Assembly (NCBI GenBank): GCA_960531495.1
Contig: OY482851.1
Coordinates: 16,456,321-16,520,320 of the forward strand
Direction of reading: 5' to 3'
DNA length: 64,000 nucleotides
Source of the DNA: Zeus faber
Taxonomy: Eukaryota > Chordata > Actinopteri > Zeiformes > Zeidae
Shown here: piece by piece, positions 23,877 to 35,239 of the stretch
Layout: every line of letters starts with the position of its first letter
Position numbering within the stretch: position 1 is the stretch's first letter
Program-made: the position numbers and the translations under genes
Notes under the pieces: model-generated
What the model was told of the DNA's origin: nothing
Databases searched by the model: none
Seen by the model: the letters and a program-made list of their open reading frames with translations, nothing else

Positions 23877-26800
23877 ATGATGAACGGCCAGATGAACGGG
23901 TTCCACAACTCCCTCATCGAGGAGGACTGCTTCTTGTTCACCTCGGAGTCGGTGGGAGAAGGACATCCCGGTAAGACTCGGAATGGGGGCGCGATACCTG
24001 CGGCGGTCCGCGGGTTTTTTTTTTAATGTTTTTGTTTTTGTTTTTTTGCTCTCCGTTCAGTTGTCAAACTAAAAATAATTTGAAGGCAAACGTCCGGGGG
24101 TGTTCGAAGTAAAGGTCGTTTGGAGGGTGCTGCTCATCTCCAAATCACGCGCTGCTAGCTAACGTTAGCAACCCGAGCCGCGCCGAGCGTCACGCCGCGT
24201 GCGCGGCCCGCTGACAGTGAGCACGAGGGAAGCATGGCCGCTCGCTCTGCCGCAGCCGGCGCTTCGCGACTCCTTGTTTTGTTTGTATTTTGTTGTTTTT
24301 ATTTGTTTATTTGTTTGTTTGTTTGTTTGTTGCGCTGCACGTGCCGGCTCGCTCAGGTTGCACCCACGGGGCGGGCGCGCGCCCCCCCCTCCCGCAGTGG
24401 CGGGGCTTGCACATCCCCGAACGCAAGCGAACGCACAGAAATGGCGACGGCGGAAAGTAGCGCTGCCCCCCCTTCTCCCCCTCCTCCTCCTCCTCCCCCC
24501 GCCCCACCGAGCGGGAGCGTTTAGCGCCGTAACGCCTGCTCCGTGGGTGTGTTCCGGCCGCGGCGCGTCGGTCGTCAACCGTGTTCGACCTCCGCAACGG
24601 TAATGGAGTAATTGTCAGTGATCAAGGCCTCCCTCCGCCCCGCAGACAAAATCTGCGACCAGATCAGCGATGCGGTTCTCGACGCTCATCTCAAGCAAGA
24701 TCCCGATGCCAAAGTCGCTTGCGGTAAGAAGTGTTTTCTACTCGCGTCATAAGCGCAACTCGACCTGACTCTCGTCAGGAAGCACGTTGTGCAACACAAT
24801 AGGAAATCACCTATAATACGAACATGACACACAGACTGTCTTTATGAAAATAAACCCTGCACAAAATCAACCTACATTATAATAATATATAATAGAGACT
24901 TATTCCAAATGCATCAACAGTCTCACTCTGGAACTCTACCCGACATTAAACAATGCATAAACGCATGACACCCGAGGGAAATGTAAGCGCCTGGCAGAGG
25001 GCACAAGATGTTTTTGGAAATCTGTTGTGGTTTTATTTTCGGTTAGTCTTGCATGTTAACTAACATAACATCTTCAAACTCTTGCCTCTAACAGAGACTG
25101 TTGCCAAGACTGGGATGATTCTGTTGGCGGGTGAAGTGACTTCGCGAGCGACAGTGGACTACCAAAAAGTTGTGCGTGATACCATTCGTCATATTGGCTA
25201 TGATGACTCATCCAAAGGTGAGGCGTATTTTTCTGGGTGTATTGTCTTGAGCTTGATGGTTTAAATATTTGTAGGCAATGTACGGCCTCGTTCTCTACTT
25301 ACTGTTGGCACGTTATACAGGCTTTGATTACAAGACCTGCAATGTTCTTGTGGCTTTGGAGCAGCAGTCTCCTGACATTGCCCAGGGTGTTCATATTGAT
25401 CGCAATGAGGAGGACATTGGCGCAGGCGACCAGGTTAGTCATGGGTAGAGAGCTGTTGTTCCGGTTAGTTGTCGTTTTGAGATCGATCGCCATTGGCTGA
25501 TAACAGCAAATGTCTCTCGTTGCAGGGCTTAATGTTTGGCTATGCCACCGATGAGACTGAGGAGTGTATGCCTCTCACCATTGTTCTGGCCCACAAGCTC
25601 AATGCCAAAATGGCTGAACTTCGCCGCAATGGCACCCTGCCATGGCTCCGTCCGGACTCCAAGACCCAGGTGGGTTTTATTCACTGCAGTAAAACCTTTT
25701 ATGGGGGACAGCGTTACATAATGTCACCGTAAGCATGTGTGAAATGCACATTTTTAAATACTCTCGTTGAAACTCGGGATCTGTATCCCGAAAATCAAAT
25801 CACCTTTTCCACAATATGCCCATAATAACTTCTATCTTTTCATTCCTGTGTAGGTGACTGTTCAGTACCGACAGGACCGTGGTGCCATGCTTCCGGTGCG
25901 TGTGCACACAATTGTGATCTCGGTGCAGCACGATGAGGACATCTGCTTGGATGAGATGAGAGATGCTCTCAAAGAGAAGGTCATCAAAGCTGTGGTTCCA
26001 TGCATCTACCTTGATGATGACACAATCTATCATCTGCAGCCAAGTGGACGCTTTGTCATTGGAGGACCACAGGTGACTGTTTTAAGACGATGGTTTTTTT
26101 TTTTTGGTTTTTTTTTAATAATATAAACATTGTTAAATTTTTATAATTACAGTTTTATCCGTAGCTGTATTTTATTTCTCCCCCCCCCCAGGGTGACGCT
26201 GGCTTGACAGGACGTAAAATAATTGTTGACACATATGGTGGATGGGGTGCCCATGGTGGTGGGGCCTTTTCTGGGAAGGATTACACTAAGGTGGACCGTT
26301 CAGCTGCATATGCTGCCCGCTGGGTGGCCAAGTCCCTGGTTAAGGCTGAGCTGTGCAAGAGGGTGCTTGTCCAGGTAACGCATAGTGTGGAGGCTAGTGG
26401 GTTGTTACTTTGGAGCCAAAAGCTGCTCCAGGTTCCTACCGCCATGTTTCCTGCTTGTTAAACCTGGAGTGACACTTTCATAATGTGCTGTATTAGGTGG
26501 CCTATGCAATTGGAGTTGCCCATCCCCTGTCTATTTCAATCTTCCACTACGGGACTTCCCACAAGAGTGAGAGGGAGCTACTTGACATTGTGAAGAAGAA
26601 CTTTGACCTCCGTCCCGGGGTCATTGTCAGGTAATGTATATCCTCTGAACATCTCTGCCTAGCTCTTTGAATCTGCGCCTCCTTGGCTCCTCAAGCAGTG
26701 CTTTACTTTCGCCCGTTTCCGCAAGTATTAGCATATATTTGCTAATTTGTTCTCTGGATTGTGCCTACTTTATTCCATTTTGGCTTCTATATTCAAGCAA

Positions 26801-27322
26801 TGATGCCAACTGCATGCACTTAATTTTATTTATTTGCTTCACTTAAAGGAAGTTACTTAGTTAAATGTACTGCTTTGCAAAAGATGGTCATTTGCAAACA
26901 TGCAATACCTGGCCTGATTGAAGCCTTTGAGCTTCAAACAGGCTCGAGTGCCTTTTTATATAAATGGGATGGGTTTGCTTTCCATCGGCAAGCTGCAGTC
27001 CCCACTCTGATCAAGGATGAGATGGTTGGCATGGTAAGTGTCAAAGCTTCCTTAGTTTCCCTTTATCCACTTGGCCTAATCAACCGCTTGTGATTGTCAC
27101 TTTGTGGATCTCATCGGGGCACTCCTTGGTGGCTTATTTGGTGTTGTAAGACTGTGTGTGGAACTATGCCTCTGTCACTTTATTTGACTGCTGCTAAATA
27201 TGTTGGTTATGTATTCCAGGGAGCTGGATCTGAAGAAACCCATGTACCAGAGGACCGCAGCATATGGCCACTTTGGCCGAGACTCCTTTCCATGGGAGAT
27301 GCCCAAAAAACTGAAGTACTAA
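23877..27322 (+). CDS. mat2a: S-adenosylmethionine synthetase isoform type-2
   Basis: Mat2a converts ATP and L-methionine to S-adenosylmethionine in cytosol and nucleus. Nine coding exons: 23877-23970, 24646-24723, 25095-25217, 25321-25433, 25526-25669, 25854-26072, 26192-26374, 26497-26630, 27220-27322; 396 residues (human 395). Translation begins MMNGQMNGF; the second ATG at 23880 matches the mammalian start. Visible motifs are GEGHPDK across the exon 1/2 junction, the ATP-binding [12 protein letters not shown] around 132-143, and the P-loop-like GGGAFSGKD at 279-287. The protein ends PKKLKY as in human. The last intron, 26631-27219, corresponds to the human intron whose retention is controlled by METTL16 when SAM is plentiful, and the matching 3' UTR hairpins are present. 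A GC- and homopolymer-rich intron 1 yields several spurious open frames. Very high confidence in identity. Confidence 0.97.
26631..27219 (+). other. mat2a: Terminal mat2a intron (candidate regulated/detained intron)
   Basis: Last intron, 589 bases, with donor CAG|GTAATG and acceptor TTCCAG. In mammals the equivalent intron is retained when SAM is abundant and removed when METTL16 dwells on hairpin 1 downstream. The family regulation is established; its operation here is inferred from the hairpins. Confidence 0.6.
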
Positions 27323-27346
27323 ACCTGTTAAGCTTTTCCCCTCAGG

Positions 27347-27379
27347 CTTGTTGGTGTATACTACAGAGAAGCCTACAAG
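27347..27379 (+). promoter_or_regulatory. mat2a: METTL16 hairpin 1
   Basis: Stem CTTGTTGG pairs with CCTACAAG with one mismatch. The loop contains TACAGAGAA at 27362-27370. It starts 25 bases after the stop codon, the position of the splicing-control hairpin in mammals. Confidence 0.88.
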
Positions 27380-28030
27380 ATCCTTGGGGTGAAATGCCCC
27401 TAACCTCATGCATAATGGCATCATTTAACTCCTGCCACTCCCTTCTTGCACTCCCCGTTTTCGGTCCCATGTCTTTTGCTCGGTAGAATCACACTAGATT
27501 TTAGGAGATATGAATCAGCAGTTTGAAAGAGACGCTGCTGATTAATGACTTACTGAAGTAAGCACTACTGTGCTTCATTTTTCTCCCACTTCTCGAGGTC
27601 CTCGTGTTCCTCAGGCTTTCCTCCAACCCTTCCATTAAGAGACCTTGGTAGTTACGAGGGTCATTGTGTTTTGGCATTCCATAATGGCAGCAGTCCCCTC
27701 TTTACTGGTGCTACTCGAGTAAAGGATCTGTACATCTAATCTGTGCTAACCTTCTCTAGGTGGAAGCATAAGGCGTTGGGTGTTGTATGATCTCTTTCCT
27801 CCCACATTTTAGTTAGCCTTTTCTATTTTGCAGACTGGTAAAGTTTAACAGTTTCTTTTTGTTAGCCTTCTCCCACCTTGTCTTTGTAGAGGAACGGCAC
27901 AATTAACAGTCAAGGGTGGTTGCGGTTTTCAAAATGTTGTGCATTGCAGGCTGGGAACAAACAGAACCGGGGTTATTGTCAAGCTCTGGCATGGGCAGAG
28001 CCTCAAATACCTCTATCAAGACTGTTGCTG

Positions 28031-28060
28031 TTTTCTGATGTACTACAGAAAAGTCAGAAG
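28031..28060 (+). promoter_or_regulatory. mat2a: METTL16 hairpin 2
   Basis: TACAGAAAA at 28044-28052 is flanked by TTCTGA and TCAGAA, which pair. Confidence 0.8.
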
Positions 28061-28352
28061 CTGCTATGTCACTGCACGGATCTGGAGAGGTATTTGTTTT
28101 ACTTGATACGGAGGGGGAAGTTAGATTGTATTACCATTTTTACTTTTCTTTTTTTTTGGTTGTTTCTACTCCCAAGTGAGCAAGGACCAGCGGTGGACAG
28201 CCCCAGGTTCAGAAAATTAAGTCTGGCTATGTTTTGCTCCACCCTTATGAATTGGCAATTCCAGATGGTTGCCTCAAAATACCGGGAAGGACTTTAAACG
28301 GTTGTCCCTGGAAGTTCCAACTCTGGCAAAGACAGTTTTTCCTTACTATGTT

Positions 28353-28387
28353 GATGGTGGGTGTATTACAGAGAAGCCCATTTCATC
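28353..28387 (+). promoter_or_regulatory. mat2a: METTL16 hairpin 3
   Basis: TACAGAGAA at 28367-28375. The inner stem is TGGGT with GCCCA and the outer stem GATG with CATC. Confidence 0.82.
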
Positions 28388-28608
28388 CATATCAAATATT
28401 ATCCATATTAAAGGAGTGTCTGCCACAAGGAAGCTTATTGGCTAGCTAATAGAAATCAATAGAAACAGTTTGACTATTTATTTGTTCTGGGACTCGGCGT
28501 GAATACAGAGGCTGGAGGTTCAAAAGGTAGCTTTAAGCAGAATTAAGTTATTGAATCTTGGATTCTTTGACTTGATGCCTATTGCATTTTTGGTGTTTTT
28601 CTTATGGT

Positions 28609-28637
28609 TCCAAAGTGTCGTACAGAAAAGCTTTGGA
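28609..28637 (+). promoter_or_regulatory. mat2a: METTL16 hairpin 4
   Basis: TACAGAAAA at 28621-28629 sits in the loop of a perfect seven-base stem, TCCAAAG with CTTTGGA. Confidence 0.87.
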
Positions 28638-28802
28638 CTGACCGCCATAAGGAATTGTCACTAAGTGTGATTTTAATATTTTACAACTTATTTTTGGACC
28701 ACAGATCTTTTTATTTTTGATGGTGAATTTGAAATTCTCCAGTGATGTCCGGTACTGTATTGCTGGCCCTTCCCTATCCTCATCTAAGGAATGACAAAGT
28801 TT

Positions 28803-28829
28803 GGCTGGTGTTGTACAGAGAAACCAGCC
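28803..28829 (+). promoter_or_regulatory. mat2a: METTL16 hairpin 5
   Basis: TACAGAGAA at 28814-28822 sits in the loop of a perfect seven-base stem, GGCTGGT with ACCAGCC. Confidence 0.88.
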
Positions 28830-28895
28830 TTGTTTACATGTCTATCCTGCTTGTCTGATAGGGTCTCCAAGTTTCGGTTTTGTTCCCTTTTTACC

Positions 28896-28937
28896 CACTC
28901 GGAGGTCGTCCCATTGGCTACAGAGAGTGTAAGAGTG
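28896..28937 (+). promoter_or_regulatory. mat2a: Possible degenerate METTL16 hairpin 6
   Basis: TACAGAGAG at 28919-28927 differs from the nonamer at the last base. CACTC can pair with GAGTG. The stem is weak and the loop long. Confidence 0.45.
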
Positions 28938-29064
28938 CCTTTTCTATTTCCTCTCTCCCTATTCCTGTGCTGAACTTCTATCAACATGCGTCCAACTTTC
29001 AGAGGAGGAAGGAGCTAAAGTGTATTATGCTTCATGTCTGGAGATGAGTGTCTCAATGTCCTGT

Positions 29065-29070
29065 AATAAA
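29065..29070 (+). terminator. mat2a: mat2a polyadenylation signal
   Basis: Canonical AATAAA after the hairpin array, followed by a T/G-rich stretch within 30 bases. Confidence 0.85.
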
Positions 29071-29099
29071 TGGCTGCTTTCCTTTCAAGTGCTGTCTTT

Positions 29100-32000
29100 A
29101 ATTTGTTTGAAAAGGTAATTATGGTAATTTATGCTAATTAACTGCAGACTTTGTTAATGGGACACCTCCCTCTTAATTCATACTCTGGTCAGAATGTCGG
29201 CGAAATTTAAAGCCATGAGTGGGATTCGCAAAGTTACTTCAGCTACTTTAATCCTGTTTAAACCAGTAAGACTGATCACACACTTATCATCACAATGTAT
29301 ACAGCAATTCTATAACTGCACACTCAAATTTTGCCATTTACCCTCCCTTTATCAGGTTTGAATGAAATTTGAGTTTGGGATGCAGTGTCGAATGTCTCCT
29401 GAGTTTAATCAGGATTTCTCTAAGAAGGCTTGCATTGTGGCCTATTTCCTGCGACGATAATTTGGTTTATGGTACCCATGTTTCCACATCCAAAGTCTCC
29501 ACGTTACTGTCTTTTGAATTATGCAAATTAAAAATCCATCATCACAACATTTACAGCCCAGGAGGCATTCCTGTTGAGCACATGAGCTGGACTTGTATCA
29601 AGTTTCAAGTCAGTCAGTGTGAGGGGCTGGACTTTCCAAAATTGCGCTTTTTGGCCTTAATTACAGCCACCGTCGGGCTGATTGGGCTCATGTTTCTTTG
29701 GGAATCATTTGCACATCATTTCCAGTTATTGGGCCACATTCCATGTTTCTACCTCGTTCCAGCTCACAGCAATTTCAAACCTGGAATAAAGCAATTAAGA
29801 ATAATAAACTGGCAGGAAGACGATCAGGTTCTACCTCTTCGGTGTTTGCACCCTTATTAAAATTCTGTCGTTTCATTGACTTTTTATTTATTTAAGAAAT
29901 GGGGGCGGGGACTAAACATGTATTGGTTTTAATATCTGTTTTGTTTAAATCATCACTAAATGGTATCAAAGTTCATCCAGAACAGACCCTCTTTTTTTTA
30001 AATTGAAAGCAAATCAGATAATGAAGAAAATACATGCTCTGTCTGGAATGGCATACTAAATGTGCATGCTAACAGGGTACTTAAGTGTGATCAGAAAGGC
30101 TGTAATTTGGACACCCTACATGATATAGCTGCATCACTTCCTTCAAGTGTGTTTTGGGTTGATGACAACATTGGACACAAAATTTGGTCACAATGCATTG
30201 GGCGATACACTTGCCCGCGTATTGTGCCGTGTTTGTATACTAAGATATTTCACTGGATGTAGTATGTCTTGTGCTTTTGCACCAATGGATTTCCCAAATG
30301 AATTATTGCCGAAGAGAAAAACAGCCATGATTGAGCCTTGAACCCGTTCTCTTAATTACTGTTGCAATATCTTGTTTAGACTTTGCGGTTTCACAGTATA
30401 ATTTTTTATTTTATTTTATTTTTTGCATGACTTGGCCTTTATATAGGTTTATAGTGGCTTATTTTACTATCAGGAGTACATATAATATACAAACGTTTTT
30501 AATGTCATAATGTAGTATATATAAGTATATACTGAAGGCTTTGATCACTATAGGGTTTGCTTGGCCCCACAAATATGATGATACAATATATGAAGGAATC
30601 AGCATGAAACAGTTGCAATTGTTAAAAATATTGTTGTGCAACCTTGTAAGGATTGTGCTAAACCTGCCATTTGCTTAATAGAAAGCCAGCACCCTCTAAA
30701 CACACCAGCCGTTAGCTGCTTACAGTCCAATAATAGGGACCAAGAAGTTAGAATACATAACTCTGAGCCATGTTGGCTCAGGTGAACAAGGTCCATGATG
30801 TCTCGGTAGTGTAGCAGCAGATTCCTGACTTATCCACTTCTTGACAAAGATTGGAATTTAGATCTGAAACACAAACTGGAGGTGAGTCAAGTCAAGAACA
30901 AGCGGAACTTACTCACCCACAAAGATATAGTGAGGCACGCCTAGCTGTTTCAGGAAGGCCTTGTCCTTCAAATAAAGAACATTACATGGAACAGTGTTGC
31001 ATCAATAAATATAGGATGCCGGTTCAAAAGGTTTGGCACAACAGTTTCCTTGAGAAACAGTGATTTGCACGCTGGAGAGATGATCTTTCATAAGCACATA
31101 ACCCAAAGTCCATGGATAAAGCCAACTGAGAAATAACAAATAAATACCCAGGGGAGGGCCCGGAATGTCCAGTTATTTTTGTTTGTTAATGTAAATAACA
31201 CAAGTTATAAGCAGTTATGGGAAGCCACATTTAGTTGACTTGTACCCCTTTCCCACTGCACAAAAAACCCGGTAACACCTACTTACATCTGGCATTTGTC
31301 ACCAGTGGGAAAGGAAAAACCCGGGTGGCACAACACGGCAATAGAGCCATGTTTTAATTGGCTCCACCTCCGATGTGAACAGGACCTGGGTCAACCCGCT
31401 TATTTTGACCCAATTCAAATTTCCAAATTGAAGTCAAAAGTTGTCGACTTTTTTCCACATGGGGAACCACGAAATGTTGTGAGTGTGGACACTGGCAGCA
31501 CGCTGCTTCTACTGTCGCGTTGGGTTGTTCACGAACGATCCCGTTCTTTCGAATGGATCAAAATGAATCATCTTTTCTTTTCAAGTTTCACAGTTTTATG
31601 TCATTGTTTATTTAAGTTGCTGTCTCCTCTACTGCTTTGTTCCCAACCACACTGGAACCATGACACGCCCCTTTTCCGACACATTCCTACATTACGTCCA
31701 ACGTGATGCACCAGAAAAAAAAATGCTGTCTCTCCTGGGAATGGGAAAGTTGTCAATCGTCTATTTTTAGCGGGGTTGATCCAGCAACGGTATATACCCA
31801 AAAACGGTATAAGTGAGCTGGAACGGATGTTCGAGTTCCATCTCGTCCCCTGTGCCACCTGATCTCTCAGTAACTTAGTGACACCTTCCCCTCTGCAGAT
31901 ATATCCAGATGACATGTGACTCCAAAGGGTCAGGGGTCATTGAACTTGCGTAGCCAAAGCGAGGGTGCATTCACTGGAGTTGCAGTTGTTTTGTAAAAAG

Positions 32001-32928
32001 CGACCCCAACAACACCTCTCTGCACCAGACGTACTTACGATACACGACTTCTTTGCGTGCGTAAACGTGCCATCTTATAAGACGGATCAAAAGTAATAAC
32101 ATTAAACTCAATCAATCGTTGACTCGACACGACCTTCGATCATCTCTGCGACAAATTAATTCCTTCGAAAGCGTGCCGGGTGTATGATACACACCAAGTG
32201 CATCACTACACTCGCAGTGCGTCAGGTCCAGGTCATAAATAGCACTGTTTCTCATGTAGCATCATCACATTTGGAGTCCAAACTGGTCTGTACTTACATT
32301 ACAACAGCTGCCCGTTTAACCAGGCAGGTCCGGCTCACTTGGACAGCTATATATAACTCCAAATGGCGGCAGTTTTTGCTCATGTTACATTTCCAAAGCC
32401 TGGAATAGGCGACGCCACCAATCATTCACAACGGCAGCTCCGTAGTATGTCGCAGTACCCCAGGATCCAAAGCGTCGCATTTTTTGTATCCCTAATAAAA
32501 CTCATTTTCTTATGGCTCAAACAAGGTTTCAAATGGTGAAATCATCCAAAAAAAAAAACGGGTCATGAAGGCAGATACATACACACACAAACAAACAGAG
32601 TCCTGGAGTTAAGGCACGACGGGTTTGGAAAAAACAGTCTTGAGCACATATTTTGGGAAATTCAAAACCCGATCAGCTGTCTGGGAAAACCAACATTTTT
32701 GTGTTCTCGTCAGTTCATTCTGTCCCTCCGGCGGATTGAATGTCATCTCGTCACGCCGGGGTATGAGTGGATGTGGTTCCGGTTACCCCAGGGCAACTTG
32801 TTCACTAGGATCCACAAAACTAGCTGTGGAATCAGTTACACTTAAATATAATAGAATAAATATAATAGAGACGTATGTGTTGCTTTGTATACTTAATTCC
32901 ACTTTGTTCAATTGGATATGATTGGCCT

Positions 32929-32960
<32 letters not shown>

Positions 32961-34050
32961 AGGGAGGCAATACTTGCACGTATTCGCAGGCAATACTCCC
33001 ACAACAAAACTCATAATCAATGGACCAGTGACTCGTCTTCAGAGTGGAATGCGAAACGCGCATCTTCCTTCCATTCGCATCTCGTGAAGCGGAAATGTGT
33101 GAAATGCTGATTGGAAACGCAGCACAGCTCTGGGGGGGGGAAGCGTACGCTCGCTCACGTAAGAGTTTGTTCCGCAGCCTCCCCCCAGTCTTGCTGATCT
33201 CTTCGGCGTCCTTTTCGGGCGAATGGCAAAGCGTTCAAGGTTTGGCGTTGTCCCATTACACGCAAAGAGTCTTTTGTTTTAGGAGGGCGGGGGGACGCCC
33301 GCTTTCTCCTTGTAATTACCCTGCATCGATATTTTTCAATCGAACTTGTGGTTCTGGTCATTCTGAAACACACAATGCTCCACGTGTGCTGTGGGAGAGC
33401 ATTGGATGACATATAATGAATTACACTTCAATATTAAACTTGGTTTGATTTATACAGGATGCGATATGAAGAGCTACATCATCACGTTACACTGATATGA
33501 AGGCATAAACAAATATGTTGTCAGACACACAACATGCCTGGGTTCATTACCTTGTATGAATACGTGTGGTATAGATAGAAATGTATTAAATAAGTCCCTC
33601 TATGGACTTCGTCGTCCACACAGCGAAGCACATAAATGACTGATAAGAGTTAAACAAGGGTACAGTCAGATCCTCTATAATAAGACGTCTGTATCACATT
33701 CGGAGAAAAAAAACCCACACTGCGATTTAACATTTTATGGGAAGATATCGTGGGAAATGGAGAAACAAAACCTATTTTTTTTTTTTACACATAAAAAACA
33801 TTACACTTGTGGAGTGGAAGAGTTTAGGAACTTGATCCAGTCGGCTGGCCCTCAAATTGGTGTAATCAGATTATAGACTCTTACAGGTCCTGGCCGCTTA
33901 AATAGAAGGTTGTAGTCCCATAAAATTAAACATTTGACATTGTACACGTCACCTGCACGCTTTCCTTGCGGAATTGAGGGCATGGCACTGGCCACAGATC
34001 GTGTTTCGTACAGGTGTGTGTATGATAAGCGTGTGGGATAAACGTACACA
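29100..34050. other. Intergenic, no confident gene
   Basis: Roughly 5 kb without a recognisable exon. Open frames near 29369-29860 and 31296-31706 show no family motif. Around 31245-31330 the sequence CCTTTCCCACTGCACAAAAA and an inverted 'cagtgggaaaggaaaaaccc' suggest a small transposon end. Poly-C of about 30 bases lies at 32931-32960. Confidence 0.45.
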
Positions 34051-34054
34051 CGGA

Positions 34055-34410
34055 GCTTGTTGCGTAACAGGTCGCGTGGCGCTGCGGCGGAAGGGCCAGG
34101 TGGGCGTGGTGCCTGGGTGACTTTCAGCCCATTAGGGAATGAAGAAAGCGGAGACTATCTGGGGCGGCGGCAGCAGAGCGGGGGGACGTGGGAACGCGTC
34201 CCGTCGCGCCAATCGCAGCAGCGGGAGCGGAGGAATAAAGGAACACCCGCGCGGCGGACGGGAGGGTGTGGACGGGCGACGCGGAGGGGAGTGGGCCTCG
34301 GCTCCGCCAATGGCACCGCGGGCGGCGCCTCCTGGACGCGGGCTTTGCGTAACAACAGGACCTGGGCCGGGCCCGTGTCGTCGCCCTTCATATAGAAACA
34401 ATGAATTAAT
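34055..34410 (+). promoter_or_regulatory. GC-rich promoter-like island
   Basis: Dense CpG and two CCAAT boxes (34209-34213 and 34307-34311) are followed by a TATA-like 'catatag' near 34388. This looks like the promoter or first exon of a gene that I could not identify, possibly linked to the candidate exon at 34693. Confidence 0.4.
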
Positions 34411-34641
34411 CTCACGAGACAGCGAGGATCAGCAGTTTGCCCGACCGTCAAAACGCTCTCGACTGAAGAGGGAGCTTTATTCCCACAGGAATTCCACCCT
34501 GGTTCTCACAGGCCCGGGGAAATATTTATCTGCTCCACATCTCCTTGGACAACTGAAATTCAATTTCAGCCCAAATGTTTTGAATGGGAAAGTGAGCTTG
34601 TGAGGGTAAAGCATATGTGGTAATATTATAAATATATATAT

Positions 34642-34646
<5 letters not shown>

Positions 34647-34692
<46 letters not shown>
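34647..34692 (+). repeat. (CT)n microsatellite
   Basis: About 22 CT units preceded by (AT)n. The tract would act as a polypyrimidine tract if the following exon is real. Confidence 0.9.
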
Positions 34693-34693
<1 letters not shown>

Positions 34694-34921
34694 GGGGAAG
34701 CGAAGATGGCCATCTACCTCACGAGGAGGAACAAACTGAGGGGAAAGGAGAGTGTTTTAGGAAGAGTGTTTGTAGCGTTGGTCAGGGCCAGAGTCTTGAT
34801 TGATTTTAACTTTCACAGACTGATGAAGAGTCTGGACGTCTTCATCAAGCTGTGGTGTTTTAATGACGCCATCTGTTCCCTGGTGGAGGACGACCTGTGC
34901 CAGTCTGTTTTTAACGTGTAG
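34693..34921 (+). CDS. Unidentified possible terminal exon
   Basis: A (CT)n tract ending in TTAG gives a plausible acceptor at 34692, followed by an open frame from ATG 34706 to the stop at 34919-34921. The 71 residues start MAIYLTRRNK and contain SLDVFIKLWCFNDAI, with an acidic stretch near the end. The spacing L..LDV...LW..N.AI is vaguely like the leucine-rich motif of FAM89/LURAP1 adaptor proteins, but this is weak. No matching upstream coding exon could be fixed, although a long open frame covers 34139-34603 in the GC-rich island. It may be a chance frame. Confidence 0.22.
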
Positions 34922-35090
34922 GACTCTGTTAGGTGAACCAAGTGTGTTTGTTGTATTGGCTGTAACTGTGAACTAGAGAAAATGTTAAATAAGATGCTTT
35001 AAAATCAAAAATCAAATCTCTCGCAGGGGAGAAGGGGCGCGCGAGAGCGAGCGCAGCAGAGCGAGCGCTGGGGAGGTCGCGGAGCGGAGA

Positions 35091-35092
<2 letters not shown>

Positions 35093-35145
<53 letters not shown>

Positions 35146-35191
35146 TCTCTCTCTCTCTCTCAGTCTCTCTCTCTCTCTCTCTCCTCTCTCT

Positions 35192-35234
<43 letters not shown>
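35093..35234 (+). repeat. Inverted (CT)n-(GA)n microsatellite
   Basis: About 95 bases of CT repeat run into about 45 bases of pure GA repeat with almost no spacer. The two arms are mutually complementary and could fold into a long hairpin. Confidence 0.92.
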
Positions 35235-35239
35235 GTTTT

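Larger units (their letters stand above)
27323..29090 (+). promoter_or_regulatory. mat2a: mat2a 3' UTR with METTL16 hairpin array
   Basis: Non-coding region from the stop to the AATAAA at 29065-29070. It holds five stem-loops with the METTL16 nonamer TACAGARAA in the loop and a degenerate sixth. Three of the stems are listed separately. METTL16 methylates the adenosine of this nonamer in MAT2A mRNA, which controls both intron removal and mRNA decay according to SAM level. Confidence 0.85.

Noticed and set aside
24199..24603. Overlapping open frames rich in Pro/Ala/Arg
   Set aside because: They lie in the CpG-rich mat2a intron 1 with poly-C and TTTG repeats; frames on both strands reflect base composition.
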